From UBA11606 sp965243715 (GTDB lineage Bacteria; Actinomycetota; Acidimicrobiia; Acidimicrobiales; Aldehydirespiratoraceae): a stretch of 64,000 nt of DNA. The notes under the pieces are model-generated. The model did no database searches and was not told the origin of the DNA. It saw only the letters and a list, made by a program, of their open reading frames with translations. Positions 52,520 to 62,551 of the stretch are shown here, piece by piece. The position numbers and the translations under genes are program-made. Each line of letters starts with the position of its first letter. Within the stretch, counting starts at the first letter, position 1. The stretch is from positions 992,001-1,056,000 of the forward strand of contig CBDEVU010000017.1 of assembly GCA_965243715.1 (NCBI GenBank). Reading direction: 5' to 3'.

Positions 52520-53674
52520 GTGGATCTATTCGAACATCAGGGAAAAGAGTTCTTCGCTCGTTACGAAATGCCGGTGAGTCGCGGCGAAACCGCGTTCAGC
52601 GTCGACGAAGCGGTCGCCGCGGCGAAACGGTTGGGTCCGCCGGTGATGGTCAAAGCGCAGGTCCACACCGGTGGTCGGGGCAAGGCGGGCGGGGTGAAGT
52701 TCGCGTCGGACATGGTGGCCGTGCAGGAACACGCGGGCAATATCTTGGGCCTCGACATCAACGGCCACGTGGTGAAACGCCTCTTGATCGAAAAGGCCTC
52801 CGATATCGCCGAGGAGTACTACGCCTCGTTTACCCTCGATCGTTCGGCCAAAAAGCACCTAGGCATGCTGTCTAAGGAAGGCGGCGTCGAAATTGAAACG
52901 GTCGCGGCCGAGAACCCGGACGCCATCGCCAAGATCTGGGTCGACCCGGTCGAGGGACTAACCGAGGTTGCCTGTCAATCGTGGGTGACGGCGGCCAACC
53001 TTCCCGAGGCCGCTGTCGCGGGCACGATCGAGATGATGCACAAGTTGTACCGCGCCTATACGGAGGGGGACTGCGATCTCGTCGAGATCAATCCGCTGAT
53101 TCTCACGCCTGACGGCACGGTCCACGTCCTCGACGCCAAGGTCACCCTCGACAAAAACAGCGGGTTCCGCCACGAGGATTACGCCCAGTACGACGAAACC
53201 CAACCCCGCGACGAGCGGGAACAAGCAGCCCACGCCAAAGGACTTCAATACGTCGGCCTAGAAGGCAGCGTGGGGGTCATCGCCAACGGCGCGGGCCTAG
53301 CCATGAGCACCGTCGATGTTGTCAATCAGGTCGGGGGCCGCCCAGCGAACTTCCTCGACATTGGCGGGGGAGCCAACGCCGATGTCATGGCCGGTGCCCT
53401 TGAGGTCATCAACAACGATCCGGCCGTGAGATCGATCTTTATCAATATCTTTGGTGGCATAACCCGCGGCGAAGAGGTGGCCAACGGCATTATTGAAGCG
53501 ATGCGGCGGGTCTCGATCGACTCGCCGATTGTTATCCGCCTCGACGGTACTAACGCCGATCAAGGACGAGAGATCCTGACCCCCCATCTCAGCGACTCGC
53601 TGCTTATGGAAAAAACCATGCTGGACGCGGCTCGCCGAGCTGTTGAGTTGGCAGTCCAAGAGAGCGATCAATGA
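52520..53674 (+). CDS. sucC: Succinate--CoA ligase (ADP/GDP-forming) subunit beta
   Basis: Substrate-level phosphorylation step of the TCA cycle. 384 residues from GTG 52520, which follows GGGAGGC by 7 nt and starts DLFEHQGKEFF. A TTG at 52496 would add eight non-conserved residues. ATP-grasp domain (KAQVHTGGRGKAGGVK) and the GIANGAGLAM-type CoA-ligase region (VIANGAGLAM) precede the IFGGITRGEEVA motif. Overlaps sucD by 4 nt. Confidence 0.95.
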   Translation: MDLFEHQGKEFFARYEMPVSRGETAFSVDEAVAAAKRLGPPVMVKAQVHTGGRGKAGGVKFASDMVAVQEHAGNILGLDINGHVVKRLLIEKASDIAEEYYASFTLDRSAKKHLGMLSKEGGVEIETVAAENPDAIAKIWVDPVEGLTEVACQSWVTAANLPEAAVAGTIEMMHKLYRAYTEGDCDLVEINPLILTPDGTVHVLDAKVTLDKNSGFRHEDYAQYDETQPRDEREQAAHAKGLQYVGLEGSVGVIANGAGLAMSTVDVVNQVGGRPANFLDIGGGANADVMAGALEVINNDPAVRSIFINIFGGITRGEEVANGIIEAMRRVSIDSPIVIRLDGTNADQGREILTPHLSDSLLMEKTMLDAARRAVELAVQESDQ

Positions 53675-54558
53675 GCATTTTCGTCGATGAAACCACTAAG
53701 GTCATTTACCAGGGCCTCACCGGTTCGCAGGGCCGCTACTACGGCCGACTCAACGCCGAATACGGCACTCAGGTGGTGGCCGGAACCCACCCGAAGAAGG
53801 CCGGATCCGAGGTCAACGGCGTACCGATCTACACCACCGTCGGCGAAGCGGTGGCCGCTACCGGCGCCAACGCCAGTTGCATTTTCATCCCCGCGCCCGG
53901 TGTCCGAGGGGCGGTGATGGAAGCCGCCGAGGGGGGTGTCGAGTTGATCGTCGCGATCACCGAAGGCGTGCCCGCCCACGATGCGGCGTACTTCTACAAC
54001 GACCTGCGGCGAAACTTTCCCCACGTGCGCCTGATTGGTCCCAATTGCCCCGGCATCATCAGTCCCGGCCGGTGCAACATTGGTATAACTGCTGGTCATA
54101 TCGCGCAGTCGGGTGGTCCCGTTGGCATCGTGAGTCGTTCGGGAACGCTCACTTATCAAGCGTTGTACGAACTCAAGCAAAAAGGTATCGGAGTCACGAC
54201 GTGTGTTGGCATCGGCGGCGATCCAGTTCCGGGTACGTCGTTCATTGACTGTCTGGAGGCCTTCGAGGCTGATCCCGATACTAAGGCCGTCATGATGATC
54301 GGTGAGATTGGTGGCTCGGCCGAAGAAGAGGCGGCCGAGTTCATCAAGCAGCACCTGACCAAGCCAGTCTCGTCGTATATCGCGGGGGTCACCGCTCCCG
54401 CGGGTAAGAAGATGGGTCACGCGGGTGCCATCGTCTCGGGGGGTAAGGGCACCGCGGCAGCCAAGATGGAAGCGCTCAAAGACGCTGGTGTTCGCGTGGG
54501 GCAGAACTCCACCGAAGCCGGTGAACTCATGGCCGAAATTGTCGCCTCGTTCGAGTGA
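53671..54558 (+). CDS. sucD: Succinate--CoA ligase subunit alpha
   Basis: CoA-binding subunit. 295 residues; GLTGSQGRYYGRLNAEYG at residues 15-32, and the phosphohistidine in GHAGAIVSGG near residue 250. ATG in an ATGA overlap with sucC. An intrinsic terminator follows after 13 nt. Confidence 0.96.
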   Translation: MSIFVDETTKVIYQGLTGSQGRYYGRLNAEYGTQVVAGTHPKKAGSEVNGVPIYTTVGEAVAATGANASCIFIPAPGVRGAVMEAAEGGVELIVAITEGVPAHDAAYFYNDLRRNFPHVRLIGPNCPGIISPGRCNIGITAGHIAQSGGPVGIVSRSGTLTYQALYELKQKGIGVTTCVGIGGDPVPGTSFIDCLEAFEADPDTKAVMMIGEIGGSAEEEAAEFIKQHLTKPVSSYIAGVTAPAGKKMGHAGAIVSGGKGTAAAKMEALKDAGVRVGQNSTEAGELMAEIVASFE

Positions 54559-54569
54559 GGTCCCTACCC

Positions 54570-55256
54570 CTAACCCGCGGGGGCGGGTTTTCGTGTGTGG
54601 TGGGCTTCGGTGCGGTCCGTTGTTGCTCCGCATTCGCTGCAGCCGCGATGGCGGGTTGAGCGCCCGAGCCACAACGGTCGGCCGTCGCCTGCGAAGATTT
54701 GGCCGACGACTTCGGCGGTGGGGCCGAGTTCGATGAGTACTTCGTCGGGTACGGGGCTGCCGTCAGCGAGTTCGGTGCTGCCCGATTCGAGACAGTGCAG
54801 CAGGTGGACCATGTGCTTGGGATGCGGTTTGCCCGAACGGGTCGCCCGGGGGTCCCCAGTGAGCAATGCCACCATCGCATCGGCTCGGCGCTGCTTAGCG
54901 GTCCGGGAGCCGTTGATTGGGTCGAGGCGGCTCAAGATGTTGACCATCCCCTCGCCGTCAACCCAGTCAGTTACCTCACGGAGGCGGCGCTGCCTCAGCA
55001 CACACTGCGGCGTGCTCGGTAGTGATAACCCCACTCGCTAGACCTTCGGCCACTGCGGGCATCTGCGCCAGTTGTGTAGCGACCTTGGCGTCTTGTTTAG
55101 ACTGGCGGTTCGAGCGCCTTGACAGCGAATGGCCTACAGAGGCCGCATCAGCGCCGCGATCACCCGATCAAGCCCACCAATGGTTGTGGTCAACTCCGGT
55201 CGGGACATTCCATGGAGAGCAACCTCAGCCATGTTGTCGTGCGCTTTTTGGAACAT
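54570..55256 (-). pseudogene. Decayed DUF222/HNH endonuclease gene
   Basis: Read on the minus strand, ATG 55256 starts MFQKAHDNMAEVALHGMSRP and runs 40 codons to a stop. The DUF222 signature resumes in another frame (DAKVATQLAQMPAVAEGLASGVI, then TTEHAAV), stops again, and resumes in a third frame (54570-55034) with SRTAKQRRADAMVALL and GRPLWLGRS. The HNH part is shortened: CSECG and TEAHH remain, but the segment between LWLGRS and the cysteines and everything after HH are missing. At least two frameshifts plus deletions. DUF222/HNH genes are multicopy in actinobacteria. Confidence 0.8.
54572..54591 (+). terminator. Intrinsic terminator after sucCD
   Basis: AACCCGC, loop GGGG, GCGGGTT: a perfect 7-bp stem ending in four T residues (54588-54591). 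The best terminator seen in the window. Confidence 0.8.
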
Positions 55257-55262
55257 GTGTCT

Positions 55263-55291
55263 ATCATATCAAAACGAAACTAGAATGTCAA
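55263..55291 (-). promoter_or_regulatory. Near-consensus promoter of the decayed HNH gene
   Basis: On the minus strand TTGACA (55291-55286), 17 nt, TATGAT (55268-55263). The ATG of the broken gene begins 6 nt after the -10 element, so the transcript would be leaderless. It is in an unusually AT-rich patch (55255-55310). Confidence 0.75.
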
Positions 55292-55427
55292 TATCTAATT
55301 CGTATAGATCGCGGCCTAGCCCGCGGATTATAGACTGGACTGGCTTCAGTAGAGTGGGAGGATTACTGCCTTCCGTGTCGCACTGTCCACGATCGCGTTT
55401 CTAGGCGTAATTGGATGGGGTCGTCCG

Positions 55428-56390
55428 GTGATCGAGTTGCGTCCCTTGACAACCAACGCGACCACGACCGTCACAACTACCACCGTTCCCGACGTACTGC
55501 CGGAACTTGTGCTGGACGACACGGGGGTGCCGGTAAACGGTCAGACCCGCGGTGTGTTGCTCACCGACACGGGATGGATTACGCCGATTCTGTCGGCTAC
55601 AGAGACCGGCCACCGGGTGTGGACCCCCTGTGCCCGGCAGGCCGACATCAGCGGGGGGAGGGTGATTACCGATGCTGATTTCGTGCTCGATCCCGGCCAC
55701 GGTGGATCGGAACCGGGCGCGGTCGGGCGAGGTGGACTAGTGGAGAAGGACCTCAACCTCGCGGTGAGCCTGAAGGTGCGCGACGCCTTGGTGGGCGCGG
55801 GCTATTCGGTCGTGATGACCCGTGAACGCGATGGGCGGGTCCCGATTGTGACCCGCAGCGAAATAGCCCGCGCCCTCAACCCGATTGCCTTCATTTCTGT
55901 CCACTTTAACGCGGGGACCGACGCCCCGAGCGCCATTCCCGGCACTGAGATCTATCATCAGATCGAGTCGGCGGACTCTAAACGATTTGCCGGTTTGCTG
56001 TACGAAGAAGTACGCGCCGTGCTCGACCCTTACGATCTCTCGTGGGTCGCCCTCAACGGTGGGGGGGCAATGACCCGACCTAACGAAGAAGGTACCGATT
56101 TCTACGGCGTGCTGCGGCGGTCAGGGTCGGTGTTGAGCGTGTTGACCGAGTTTGCTTACCTGTCGAATCCCGCGGAGGAAGCGCTCATTGGTACCCCGAC
56201 GGTGCAGGATCAGTTCGCCGCGGCCGTGCTCGCCGCCATCGAGCGCTACCTCTCGACGACTGACCTAGGATCCGGCTTCGGCGAGAATCCGAACTTGGGT
56301 GGCTACGGGTCTTCGGGCGGGGGTGGCGCCAGTGACTGCACGGACCCTCCCTTGGATTCGGGAGAAACGACAGTACCTTCAGAAGGGTGA
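55428..56390 (+). CDS. N-acetylmuramoyl-L-alanine amidase (Amidase_3)
   Basis: Zinc amidase that cleaves the peptide stem from peptidoglycan. 320 residues from GTG 55428. Motifs: VLDPGHGG (first zinc His), EKDLNL (zinc Glu), FISVHFNAG (third zinc ligand) and the catalytic TEFAYLSN near residue 246. A threonine-rich stretch near residues 9-22 precedes it. Upstream of the GTG the same frame encodes a hydrophobic, basic-led segment (FRVALSTIAFLGVIGWG) that looks like the missing signal/anchor, but no ATG, GTG or TTG starts it before the stop at about 55350. Overlaps purH by 4 nt. Confidence 0.85.
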   Translation: MIELRPLTTNATTTVTTTTVPDVLPELVLDDTGVPVNGQTRGVLLTDTGWITPILSATETGHRVWTPCARQADISGGRVITDADFVLDPGHGGSEPGAVGRGGLVEKDLNLAVSLKVRDALVGAGYSVVMTRERDGRVPIVTRSEIARALNPIAFISVHFNAGTDAPSAIPGTEIYHQIESADSKRFAGLLYEEVRAVLDPYDLSWVALNGGGAMTRPNEEGTDFYGVLRRSGSVLSVLTEFAYLSNPAEEALIGTPTVQDQFAAAVLAAIERYLSTTDLGSGFGENPNLGGYGSSGGGGASDCTDPPLDSGETTVPSEG

Positions 56391-57922
56391 ACGACATAAA
56401 TCCCTCGGGCCGTCGGGCCCTACTTTCTGTTTATGACAAAACCAATATCGGGCAGCTAGCCGCGGGGTTGGTCGACTTGGGGTGGGAGTTGATCTCGAGT
56501 GGCGGAACGGCCCAAGTCATCGCCGCGGCGGGACTACCGGTTACTGATGTCGCCGAACACACGGGGTCGCCGATCATGCTCGGTCATCGGGTGGTGACCC
56601 TTCATCCGAAGATTCACGGTGGCATTCTCGCCGACCGCGACGATCCCGAACACCGAGCGGATCTCCAGTCCAACGACATCGTCGCGATCGACCTTGTGGT
56701 CGGCAATCTCTATCCGTTCCGAGAATCGCCCGGTATCGAGACTATCGACATCGGTGGGCCCGCCATGGTCCGCGCCGCGGCCAAGAATCATGCTCACGTC
56801 GCGGTCGTGGTTGAGCCGTCCGAATACGACGGGGTCCTCACTGAATTGCGGTCACAGGGTTGGCTCACCCCGAAAACGCGGCGCCGCCTCGCCCGAGCGG
56901 CCTTTGCACATACCGCGGCCTACGACGCGGCGATCGTGGAATGGTTCGATGCCACCGACGACGAACCGGAAGTCCTGCCCCTCACTATCCATCTAGCCCT
57001 CGAACGAGCCGACGTGCTGCGCTACGGCGAGAATCCCCACCAACGAGGGGCGCGGTACCGGCGGGCCTACCAGCCAGGGATATGGGATGCGCTAGAGCAA
57101 CACTCGGGGGTGGCCCTTAGCTACCTCAACTTCTTCGACGCCGACGCGGCCTGGCGACTCGCCCACGACCTCGGCGAGCAACCTGCGGTGGCTATCATCA
57201 AACACGCCAACCCGTGCGGCGCAGCCGTGGGAGCCACCTTGGCAAACGCTTACACGTCGGCCTTTGCCTGCGATCCCCGAAGCGCCTTCGGGGGGATTGT
57301 TGCCGTCAACCAAACGCTGGACCTAGAAACGGTGGCGGCTATGGAGGCCGCCGCCCAAGCCGATTTGGTTATCGCTCCCGGGTACGGCGACGGAGTTATC
57401 GAGCGTCTAATCGCCAAGCGCAAAAATACCCGCCTTTTGACCGTGGCCCCGCCCGGACCGGCCCCCGCCTTGGCCTTGCGCCCGATGGCCGAGGGCTTCC
57501 TTGTCCAGCAGAGTCACCGTTTCGAGGCCCGCCCCGACTCGTGGACGGTGGTTAGCGAGCGACCGCCAACCGAATCTGAGCTAGCTGACGCGGCATTTGC
57601 GTGGCGGATATGCGGCCATGTCACCTCCAACGCCATTGTGCTGGCCAAGGACGGCGTGGCGTGGGGTATTGGAGCCGGGCAACAAAACCGGGTCGAGGCG
57701 GGAGAAATTGCCGCCGCCAAAGCCGACGGTCGGGCTGTCGGCGGAGCGTGCGCCAGCGATGCCTTCTACCCCTTCCCCGATGGCGTTCATGCGGCGGCTA
57801 ACGCTGGGGCGGCGATCATCGTTCAACCCGGCGGTTCGCTCGGTGACGAAAAGACGATCGCCGCGGCAAACGAACGGGGACTTGCCATGGTGTTCACCGG
57901 TGAACGACAATTTCTCCACTGA
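56387..57922 (+). CDS. purH: Bifunctional AICAR formyltransferase / IMP cyclohydrolase
   Basis: Last two steps of IMP synthesis. 511 residues, GTG start overlapping the amidase stop. IMP cyclohydrolase domain to about residue 195 (GHRVVTLHPKIHGGILADR, and the AAKNH segment); formyltransferase domain with the catalytic KHANPCG near residue 265 and terminal QPGGSLGDEKTIAAAN. No other purine genes except guaA in the window. Shares one base with the plsC start. Confidence 0.95.
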   Translation: MNDINPSGRRALLSVYDKTNIGQLAAGLVDLGWELISSGGTAQVIAAAGLPVTDVAEHTGSPIMLGHRVVTLHPKIHGGILADRDDPEHRADLQSNDIVAIDLVVGNLYPFRESPGIETIDIGGPAMVRAAAKNHAHVAVVVEPSEYDGVLTELRSQGWLTPKTRRRLARAAFAHTAAYDAAIVEWFDATDDEPEVLPLTIHLALERADVLRYGENPHQRGARYRRAYQPGIWDALEQHSGVALSYLNFFDADAAWRLAHDLGEQPAVAIIKHANPCGAAVGATLANAYTSAFACDPRSAFGGIVAVNQTLDLETVAAMEAAAQADLVIAPGYGDGVIERLIAKRKNTRLLTVAPPGPAPALALRPMAEGFLVQQSHRFEARPDSWTVVSERPPTESELADAAFAWRICGHVTSNAIVLAKDGVAWGIGAGQQNRVEAGEIAAAKADGRAVGGACASDAFYPFPDGVHAAANAGAAIIVQPGGSLGDEKTIAAANERGLAMVFTGERQFLH

Positions 57923-58615
57923 TGAGTGAACCAAAGTCCCAAGCGTGGGCGATCGACATCCACGCCACCCGCCGAGCGTCGGTTTTCTATTTCGTCGTCC
58001 GAGGATTCATCCGCCACATCCTCGCTCGCTGGCTGCGCCTCCGAACTGCCGGACTTGAACATCTCGCTATTGAGGGACCGGTGATCTTGGCCTCGGTCCA
58101 CCGGTCGAACCTTGACGCCCCGTTGATCGCGGGCGTGAGCCCGCGCCGAATCCGAGCTCTTGGCAAGGAGTCTCTGTTCAAGGGGACCGTACCGGCGTGG
58201 ATCAACTCCGCGCTCGGTGCCATTCCGGTGCTCCGAGGCGGGATTGATCGCGAAGCCATGCGGGCGACGCGAGAGATTATAGGACGCGGCGAGATGATGA
58301 TCATTTTCCCCGAAGGCAGCCGTCAGAGCGGCGACACCGTTGATGGCGTATTCGATGGCACTTCTTATTTGGCCCACAAAACTGGCGCGCCCATCATCCC
58401 CATCGGCATCGCGGGGACCGAAACGGCGATGAGGGCGGGCAGTAAGGGAATCCACCGAGCCCAGTGCGCCATCGTAGTCGGCGCACCGCTCGCCCCGCCG
58501 GTCGGCCGACTCAGTCGTCCCGCGTTGGCCCGCTACAGTTCGGTGCTCTCCGCCGAGTTGCAAACCGCCTTCGATTCCGCCATTGCTCTTGCTGCCATCG
58601 GCTACGATCGCGCCC

Positions 58616-58623
<8 letters not shown>
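57922..58623 (+). CDS. 1-acylglycerol-3-phosphate O-acyltransferase-like (PlsC family)
   Basis: Membrane-associated lipid acyltransferase; 233 residues. Catalytic HRSNLD (HxxxxD motif) near residue 58, and FPEGSR near residue 129. The N-terminus has a hydrophobic/amphipathic stretch (VFYFVVRGFIRHILARWL). ATG overlaps the purH stop; the end overlaps icd by 8 nt. The exact acyl acceptor is not determined. Confidence 0.88.
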
Positions 58624-59812
<1,189 letters not shown>

Positions 59813-59823
59813 CGATCTCCTAA

Positions 59824-59840
59824 AGCCGCAATTCGCGGCT
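59824..59840 (+). terminator. Weak hairpin after icd
   Basis: AGCCGC, five-base loop, GCGGCT: a 6-bp stem 12 nt after the icd stop. No T-run follows, so termination is doubtful. Confidence 0.35.
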
Positions 59841-59887
59841 AAGGTTGGTTACGGTTCACCCGTTGATTTCACCTTGGAGTGGTGTTT

Positions 59888-60874
59888 ATGAAATCCCCCG
59901 TTCGAGTTGCCGTCACCGGTGCGGCAGGCCAGATCGGCTACAGCCTTTTGTTTCGAATCGCGTCGGGTTCGATGCTTGGCCCCGACCAACCCGTCATCTT
60001 GCAGTTGCTGGAAATCCCGCCCGCAATGGGCGCGCTCGAGGGCGTCGCCATGGAACTCAACGACGGTGCCTTCCCGCTGCTCGCGGGGATCACCCTGAGT
60101 GACGATCCGAATCAGGCCTTCGCGGCGGCGAACATTGCGTTGCTAGTCGGGTCTCGTCCTCGTTCGAAGGGCATGGAGCGCAAGGATCTACTTGAGGCCA
60201 ACGGCGCGATTTTTACCGTTCAAGGTCAGGCGCTCAACAACCACGCGGCTAGCGACATCAAGGTGCTGGTCGTAGGCAACCCGGCCAACACGAACTCGCT
60301 CATCGCGATGAACAACGCGCCCGACATCGACCCCACCCGTTTCACCGCCATGACCCGTCTCGATCACAACCGGGCGATGGCTCAGTTGGCCCTGAAGCTT
60401 GACACCACCGTTAACGACATCACCAACATGACCATCTGGGGCAATCATTCCGCGACGCAGTATCCCGACCTCTTCCACGCCAATGTTGACGGGGTCAACG
60501 CGGCGGCCGCGGTGGGCGATCAGGACTGGATCGAGAATACCTTTATCCCCACAGTCCAGCAGCGCGGGGCTGCCATCATCGAAGCCCGGGGCCTGTCGTC
60601 GGCGGCGTCGGCGGCGTCGGCCGCGGTCGATCATGTTCGCGATTGGGTGCTAGGCACCACCGAAGGAGACTGGGTATCGATGGCGGTCGCGTCCGACGGC
60701 TCTTACGGTGTGGCTGAGGGCCTCATCTCGTCGTTCCCTGTTACCTGCCGTGACGGGGGTTACACCATCGTGGACGGGCTCGGCATTGACGATTTCTCGC
60801 AGAGCCGGATTGACGCCACCATCACCGAACTCGCCGCTGAACGAGACACCGTTCGCGACCTCGGTTTAATCTGA
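59888..60874 (+). CDS. mdh: Malate dehydrogenase
   Basis: Malate to oxaloacetate, NAD. 328 residues from ATG 59888 with GGAG 7 nt upstream; GTG codons at 59879 and 59882 are alternatives. VTGAAGQIGYSLLFRIASG nucleotide loop, VVGNPANTN, and the catalytic motif GNHSATQYPD with its histidine near residue 185; TRLDHNRA holds substrate-binding Arg. This is the dimeric type. Its 3' end overlaps the convergent SCP2-like gene by 9 nt. Confidence 0.94.
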   Translation: MKSPVRVAVTGAAGQIGYSLLFRIASGSMLGPDQPVILQLLEIPPAMGALEGVAMELNDGAFPLLAGITLSDDPNQAFAAANIALLVGSRPRSKGMERKDLLEANGAIFTVQGQALNNHAASDIKVLVVGNPANTNSLIAMNNAPDIDPTRFTAMTRLDHNRAMAQLALKLDTTVNDITNMTIWGNHSATQYPDLFHANVDGVNAAAAVGDQDWIENTFIPTVQQRGAAIIEARGLSSAASAASAAVDHVRDWVLGTTEGDWVSMAVASDGSYGVAEGLISSFPVTCRDGGYTIVDGLGIDDFSQSRIDATITELAAERDTVRDLGLI

Positions 60875-61216
60875 ACTGCGGTGGATAGCGACGAAGGTGC
60901 TACGTGCTTGCAGCAGTCGGTGGATGTCTCCGCCGATCTGTAGTTGCCCGGCGAGGAACGCCCGCGGGGCCGAGATTGTGCCTTGGTAAATGCCGGTGGC
61001 GACGAAGCGGCTGGCGGTGAGTCGGACATCAGGCCGAGTGGCGGGGCCGTGAACCAAAGTCACCGTTCCCCGACTGACGACGAGATGCCATGCCAATTCG
61101 GGCTCATCGGCGATGGCTTGTTCGATGGTGATCTCTAGGTCCGGCGGTTCTACCTTCGCCTTCGCGGCGGTCGCGGCAAGCCGTTCGAACCACTGATCGG
61201 ACAAGAAATCGCTCAT
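60866..61216 (-). CDS. SCP2 sterol-binding-like domain protein
   Basis: 116 residues; a single domain with the SCP2-like pattern of ELAWHLVVSRGTVTLVHGPATRPDVRLTAS, and LAGQLQIGGDIHRLL helix. Probably binds a hydrophobic ligand or acts as a carrier; substrate unknown. ATG at 61216. It converges with mdh. Confidence 0.7.
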   Translation of the reverse strand: MSDFLSDQWFERLAATAAKAKVEPPDLEITIEQAIADEPELAWHLVVSRGTVTLVHGPATRPDVRLTASRFVATGIYQGTISAPRAFLAGQLQIGGDIHRLLQARSTFVAIHRSSD

Positions 61217-61247
61217 TGAAGCAGGCTACGGCCCCGCCCCCCGCCAG

Positions 61248-62153
61248 CTACTCCGGTTGGTAACGCTCGCCGAGCCGTGCGAGAGCTAAAACGAATGCAG
61301 CCCCGACGAAAGCGAGCACGATGGGCCCGGCTAGTTCGTCGGATGCCGGCCAATCAAGTCCCGTCCCGTTGATCCTTTCGGTTTCCGTTTCACTGATAAC
61401 GCCGACGCCGTTAGGCCAGGGCCATAGCACCCGTAGGGCGCCGAGCATTAGGCCTACGAGGGCTGCCATGACTCGATCGAAGTAGCGCCGGAGAATCCAA
61501 GCAAGGAGCGACGAGAACACGGCGAGGCCGATCACCGCACCGATGGCCACCAGCAGCAGGTCACCGAACTCGCGGTCGTGGACCGCGCCAATGACCGCGG
61601 CGTACATGCCGATCATCAACAAGATGAACGAACCGGATATGCCGGGCAGGATCATCGCGCAACTCGCGAGAGCACCGGCGCCGACCAACACGAGCGGGCT
61701 AGGATCGGCGATCGGACCGGACTGAAATCCCAAAAGGTAAAAAGTTGCTCCACCAACCGCGCCTGCAATCGCAAGGTGTTCGATACGACGGTCGGTGATA
61801 AGGCCGATCCCGATCACCACCGATGCCATCACGAGGCCGAAGAAGAGTCCAGCCATCTCTTCGGGGTTATTTTCGAGTTGAGTCTTGATGAGCGAGCCGA
61901 GCGAGCCGACTGCGAGGAAGATGCCGACGCCTAGGGGGAGCAAAAACGCGAAGTCAAGTTTCGTGAACCGATCCCAGAACTGTTTTCTGTCGCCCTTGGC
62001 CAGCGAACCCAAGGTTCGAGTTCCGTCGCTGATGGAGTCGATGAGTCGTTGATAAATGCCCAAGACCAAGGCCATGGTGCCGCCGGAAGCTCCAGGGACC
62101 ACGTCGGCGGCCCCCATGATGAAACCACGAGCCATCTGGGTAACTATTTTCAC
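61248..62153 (-). CDS. DUF368 membrane protein, polyprenyl-phosphate translocase family (PopT-like)
   Basis: Members of DUF368 recycle undecaprenyl phosphate across the membrane (PopT family). About 300 residues, eight to nine membrane segments, and the signature MARGFIMGAADVVPGASGGTMA at the N-terminus. A related GAGALASCAMILPGISGSFILL lies near the middle, as in the family's internal duplication. The frame is open to an ATG at 62267, but the extra residues are arginine/cysteine-rich and unlikely. GTG 62153 or ATG 62135 are better starts; the choice is uncertain. Confidence 0.8.
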   Translation of the reverse strand: MKIVTQMARGFIMGAADVVPGASGGTMALVLGIYQRLIDSISDGTRTLGSLAKGDRKQFWDRFTKLDFAFLLPLGVGIFLAVGSLGSLIKTQLENNPEEMAGLFFGLVMASVVIGIGLITDRRIEHLAIAGAVGGATFYLLGFQSGPIADPSPLVLVGAGALASCAMILPGISGSFILLMIGMYAAVIGAVHDREFGDLLLVAIGAVIGLAVFSSLLAWILRRYFDRVMAALVGLMLGALRVLWPWPNGVGVISETETERINGTGLDWPASDELAGPIVLAFVGAAFVLALARLGERYQPE

Positions 62154-62551
62154 GACCACGGAGGCAGATAGTACGCCCCTAAGAGGGCAGTCACTACAAG
62201 ACGCGAAACGAGGCACCCTAGGGCAAAGGGTACCCCGTATCGTGAAGGCAGTTTGACGACACCTCACGATGGGGCCTGAAACTCGTCCGGTGAACGCTTC
62301 TCCGTGAACCCTCGAAGGGTGCTTAGGTGCGAGAAATTCGTGGGACCGGTTTCGACCACTGGTGAGGTGGTGCGTATGACGGTTGCGTCAGTGTGAGCCG
62401 CGGGTTTGGTGGGTGGACTCACATTTGCGTCAGTTGCCATCCCCCCTTCAGGTCTTTGGTGTGACTTATGTCATCATCGCGCGCCGTTGGGTCGCTCGTC
62501 AAGCACAATCTCAAATCGTGGGATGGTAGGCGGGGACGGCGGCCCAAAAAG
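62154..62551 (-). other. Gene-free stretch between sdhB and the DUF368 gene
   Basis: About 400 nt without a convincing gene. It holds a 10-bp direct repeat TTGCGTCAGT at 62383-62392 and 62425-62434, which flanks TGTGAG/CTCACA, a small inverted repeat. No tRNA, tmRNA or Rho-independent terminator was identified. Confidence 0.6.

Noticed and set aside
62341..62434. Possible tmRNA (ssrA), suggested by GGTTTCGA in GACCGGTTTCGACC
   Set aside because: No matching acceptor-stem partner, no tag-reading frame and no CCA end nearby.
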